Shown here one piece after another: positions 61,431 to 64,000 of a stretch of DNA of 64,000 bases. The DNA comes from CBDBBY01 sp965205055 (lineage in GTDB: Bacteria > Pseudomonadota > Alphaproteobacteria > Rhodobacterales > Rhodobacteraceae). Both the position numbers and the translations under genes were made by a program. The notes under the pieces are model-generated. The model was not told where the DNA came from. It did not search any database and saw only the letters and a list, made by a program, of their open reading frames with translations. The stretch lies in NCBI GenBank assembly GCA_965205055.1, contig OZ242030.1, positions 2,356,001 through 2,420,000 on the forward strand, in the 5' to 3' direction. Numbering within the stretch: position 1 is the first letter of the stretch; every line of letters starts with the position of its first letter.

Positions 61431-62117
61431 TCACAGAGTTTGCGGTTTGCCGACCTCTATCGGACGGATGAGCCCCGGTCCTTGCGACCGGTTGGAATTC
61501 ACTTCTCGCCCGACCTCGTGGAATTCGAAATATTCGTCGTCGGCCGGACGCATCAAGCGGGCGGCCCCTTTGCCCTCTTCGCCGAGCCAAAGCCCGTAAC
61601 TTTCCGGCCGAACGGTGACCGGCATGCGGTGATGCAGATCCGACAATGTTCGGTTCGCCGAAGTCGTGACGATTGCGCACGTGACATGCCGCTCGGTCCC
61701 GTAATTCCAGTCCTGCCAGACCCCGGCGAACGCGAAAATCTTCCGGTCGGACGGAAAAATGTACCATGGAATTCTTTGGCCGCTCTCGGACTTGGTCCAT
61801 TCGTAGAAGCCTGACGCCGGGATCAAGCACCTGCGTTTGCGACATGCCTCGCGGAACGCCGGCTTGTCCGCGATCGATTCCGCTCTCGCATTGATCAAAA
61901 GCGGACCGCCGTTGGGAGACTTGTACCATTTCGGTATGAACCCCCATCGCATCGGCACGACCTTCCTCTCGCTGCCGTCGCGGACAACGGCAGCCACCGC
62001 ATTCGTCGGACAGATATTGTAATTTGGGATGTCCGGCAGCTCACCGGACTGCAAGGCGTTGAAAAGGGCGTCTATTTCAGGCCAATCATAGTCGAACAAA
62101 GCGTATCGTCCGCACAT
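61431..62117 (-). CDS. SOS-associated peptidase-like protein (YedK/HMCES)
   Basis: 228 residues. Cys2 in MCGRYALFDYDWPEI is the nucleophile that forms a covalent bond with abasic sites in single-stranded DNA; NYNICPTNAVAAVV, WGFIPKWYKSPNGG, LIPASGFYEWTKSESG and the His of DLHHRMPVTV complete the family pattern. It protects genomes by DNA-protein crosslinking at abasic sites. Its neighbour Vsr also acts on damaged DNA. Confidence 0.93.
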   Translation of the reverse strand: MCGRYALFDYDWPEIDALFNALQSGELPDIPNYNICPTNAVAAVVRDGSERKVVPMRWGFIPKWYKSPNGGPLLINARAESIADKPAFREACRKRRCLIPASGFYEWTKSESGQRIPWYIFPSDRKIFAFAGVWQDWNYGTERHVTCAIVTTSANRTLSDLHHRMPVTVRPESYGLWLGEEGKGAARLMRPADDEYFEFHEVGREVNSNRSQGPGLIRPIEVGKPQTL

Positions 62118-62219
62118 CGCTGCAACTCACTCTCGATTCAGGGGAACGGTCGAATCAATGCAAACTCCGCATTCGTCAATCTCGGCGACAAGACCGGGCG
62201 CAGTGATTCAGCAGGCACT

Positions 62220-62639
62220 TCACGCATCTTCAAGATACTCCGCAATCCGGTCCGCAAGCAATTCGTCCGATTGGATTTCGCATTCCCAGACGACAAGAAA
62301 GCGCCACCCGAGTTCGGTCAGTTTCGACTGGTTCTCTTTGTCCCGCTCCGCGTTCCGATCAAGTTTCGGAATCCAGTATTCCTTGTTGGAGTTCGGATAT
62401 CGGAACTTCTTGCACTTCCCGTCGTCGTGCCTGTGCCAAAAGCATCCGTGGACAAAGATCGCCTTTTTCCTGCTTGGAAAAACAAGGTCCGGACTGCCCG
62501 GCAAATCCGTTCGATGCAGGCGGTAGCGATAACCCATCCCGTGCACGAGACGGCGAACAGCCCATTCCGGGCGCGTGCCTTTCCCCTTGATGCTCGCCAT
62601 GATTTCGCTGCGGCGTTCGGGGGAGACGGTGTCGGTCAT
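62220..62639 (-). CDS. vsr: Very-short-patch repair endonuclease
   Basis: 139 residues. Typical motifs are RRSEIMASIKGKGTRPEWAV, YRLHRTDLPGSPDLVFPSRK (catalytic Asp) and IFVHGCFWHRHDDGKCKKFR (zinc-binding). Vsr nicks T-G mismatches that arise from deamination of 5-methylcytosine. Its normal partner, a Dcm-type cytosine methyltransferase, is not in the window, so it may be orphan or lie to the right. Separated from HMCES by about 100 bases on the same strand. Confidence 0.93.
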   Translation of the reverse strand: MTDTVSPERRSEIMASIKGKGTRPEWAVRRLVHGMGYRYRLHRTDLPGSPDLVFPSRKKAIFVHGCFWHRHDDGKCKKFRYPNSNKEYWIPKLDRNAERDKENQSKLTELGWRFLVVWECEIQSDELLADRIAEYLEDA

Positions 62640-62728
62640 GGCGGTGTCCTCATGCGTGGCTGCATGCCGATTTCAGGCGGAAACAGGGCTAAATGACTCA
62701 GAATCGCAAGCGAAGCTTGCCGACTCTA

Positions 62729-64000
62729 TCATTTTTCTGCCGACCGCTCCAAAGCCAAGTATCTGGCGGCGAGCGTAGCGGCCCTCGCGACCAACATGAT
62801 CAACATCGACAGCCAAAGACCGTGATTCGCAAAAGGCGGCACCAAGACGGCGACGGCGATGCCGTAAACCGCACACGATTCCAGCATGGCTTTGCGCATT
62901 TCCCGCGCGCGGGTCGCTCCGATGAATATGCCGTCGAGCATCCAGGACGGCGCTCCTATCAGCGGCAACGCGGCCACCCAGACAAAATACTCTCTCGCTT
63001 CGGCGCGAACATCGCCCGAGGTGGACATGAGGTCGATGATCGAAGTTCCGCCCAGCACGAACACGATCGACAAGCCGACCACTACGGTCAATCCCCAGCA
63101 GCTCGTCAGCACGACCGACCTCCGCAACGCGAACCTGTTCAGCGAGCCTATCGAAAACCCGACGAGAGCCTCGGCGGCGAACGCGAAACCGTCCAGCGCG
63201 TAGGCTGTGACGTAAAGAAACTGAAGAAGAATTTGATTCGCCGCGAGCGTGACGTCCCCGAACCTCGCCGACAAGAAAAGAAAGGACGCGAAGGCGACAA
63301 GCAACAGGACGGACCGGATCATGATGTCCACGTTCACGGACGCCATTCGCTTGAGGCGCGCCGTGTTGAAAACGCGCGTCCAGTCGCGCCAATGGCCGTC
63401 GTTGAATCCGTCGCGGCAAAGGTACAGGCCGAGCGCCAGCCCGCTCCATTCCGAAATCATCGTGGCCCAGGCCACGCCTGCGACGCCGTAGTCGAGCAGA
63501 AGCACGAATGCGAGATCGAGAGCGATGTTCAAGCAGTTCATGACGAGTTGAATCGCGAGCACGGAGCCTGTTCGCTCGAGCGCGACCAGCCACCCGGTTA
63601 TCCCGTAGATCGCGATCGCTGCGGGAGCCGAATAGATCCTGATCGTTCCGTATGTCGAAGCGAGCCCTTCGACGTCATCGGACGCAGGCGAAAGCAGAAA
63701 GGCCAGCCGGAACATTGGGCCGCTCAGGAGCATCAGCAGCGCGCCGGCGGCCAAGCCGAATATGAGAACCCGCGTGAGCAGTGCCGCGACCTCCGAGGAG
63801 TCGCTCTGCCCCCTTGCCTGGCTGGTCAGCCCGGACGTTCCCATCCTCAGAAATCCGAATATCCAGTAGACCGTCGAAAGAATGATCGCTCCGATGCCGA
63901 CCGCGCCGATCGGAGCGGCCTCCCCGAGCTGTCCCACGACCGCAACGTCGACGGCGCCGAGGATGGGAACGGTCGCGTTCGAAATCACGATAGGAAGGGC
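62729..64000 (-). CDS. MATE-family efflux protein, DinF-like (5' end outside window)
   Basis: At least 420 residues; the frame is open through the right edge (ALPIVISNATVPILGAVDVA), which corresponds to the first membrane helix of DinF-type MATE exporters, so only a short N-terminus is missing. About 12 membrane spans. Conserved parts include FGFLRMGTSGLTSQARGQSD and AYALDGFAFAAEALVGFSIG. These proteins export drugs or metabolites using Na+ or H+ and dinF is SOS-linked in E. coli, in agreement with the DNA-repair neighbours. Confidence 0.85.
   Translation of the reverse strand, partial: ALPIVISNATVPILGAVDVAVVGQLGEAAPIGAVGIGAIILSTVYWIFGFLRMGTSGLTSQARGQSDSSEVAALLTRVLIFGLAAGALLMLLSGPMFRLAFLLSPASDDVEGLASTYGTIRIYSAPAAIAIYGITGWLVALERTGSVLAIQLVMNCLNIALDLAFVLLLDYGVAGVAWATMISEWSGLALGLYLCRDGFNDGHWRDWTRVFNTARLKRMASVNVDIMIRSVLLLVAFASFLFLSARFGDVTLAANQILLQFLYVTAYALDGFAFAAEALVGFSIGSLNRFALRRSVVLTSCWGLTVVVGLSIVFVLGGTSIIDLMSTSGDVRAEAREYFVWVAALPLIGAPSWMLDGIFIGATRAREMRKAMLESCAVYGIAVAVLVPPFANHGLWLSMLIMLVARAATLAARYLALERSAEK

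Noticed and set aside
60847..61947. 366-residue reading for the HEPN protein
   Set aside because: The first 225 residues overlap the HMCES-type gene on the same strand in another frame and look non-coding; HEPN homology begins at Met 61272.
1..64000. CRISPR array or rRNA operon
   Set aside because: No regularly spaced repeats of 23-40 bases and no rRNA sequence were seen.

Overview
The window looks like chromosomal DNA of an alphaproteobacterium, most likely Rhodobacterales. The best evidence is the housekeeping stretch at 47.4-54.7 kb: murA, a UPF0262 gene, a low-molecular-weight phosphatase, infA, maf, an RNase E/G gene, yacG and a tRNA-Phe, in an order I recognise from that group. Most genes are GC-rich with strong Shine-Dalgarno sites. 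Decayed genes and insertion-sequence relics are common, which points to genome erosion and repeated insertion, for example in a host-associated or niche-restricted lineage. All functions below are inferred from sequence; nothing was searched against a database.

Region 0-12 kb: a partial LysR gene, then two divergent transcription units from one promoter at about 6.36-6.58 kb. Leftward: a GntR regulator with two winged helices, a solute-binding-protein homologue without any signal peptide, a polysaccharide-deacetylase-type amidohydrolase, a small CSACG protein, a CobW-type GTPase and a membrane protein. Rightward: a Tat-exported binding protein, two permeases and an ATPase of the spermidine/putrescine type, then a cytoplasmic asparaginase. 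A frameshifted L-2-hydroxyglutarate oxidase relic follows.

Region 12-23 kb: a TAXI-type TRAP transporter, both hydantoinase subunits (hyuB, hyuA) and an N-carbamoylsarcosine-amidase-like enzyme, all leftward, with a divergent LysR gene. This fits uptake and breakdown of N-methylhydantoin (from creatinine) to sarcosine. IS relics split the transporter from the enzymes. A decayed GntR gene follows.

Region 23-33 kb: LysR, a FAD amino-acid oxidoreductase, a DapA-family lyase/deaminase, an HpbD-like betaine epimerase and a complete glycine/proline-betaine ABC transporter. Together they suggest use of (hydroxy)proline betaine. A terminator hairpin separates the binding-protein gene from the ATPase gene. 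A sterol-desaturase-family gene closes the block.

Region 33-47.5 kb is accessory: an ISKra4-like element, a 1714-residue fusion of a DEDD-type exonuclease-like domain, a RecQ helicase and a UvrD/Rep helicase, a broken ISAs1-like element that truncated an alcohol dehydrogenase gene, a WYL regulator with a clear operator next to an epoxide-hydrolase-like gene, and an integrase/AbiEii/ParD island ending at the 3' end of an atypical tRNA-Phe.

Region 47.5-64 kb is mostly core genes: yacG, RNase E/G, maf, infA, phosphatase, UPF0262, murA, tRNA-Thr, acyl-CoA synthetase, ABC exporter, tRNA-Gly, a Rieske oxygenase with a small partner, a HEPN/MNT toxin-antitoxin pair, an HMCES-type DNA-protein crosslink protein, a Vsr endonuclease and a partial MATE exporter. 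A protein joining an RNA-polymerase alpha-CTD-like domain to a sigma-region-4-like helix-turn-helix sits inside the core cluster between infA and the phosphatase. It and the exonuclease-RecQ-UvrD fusion are the two best candidates for something undescribed.
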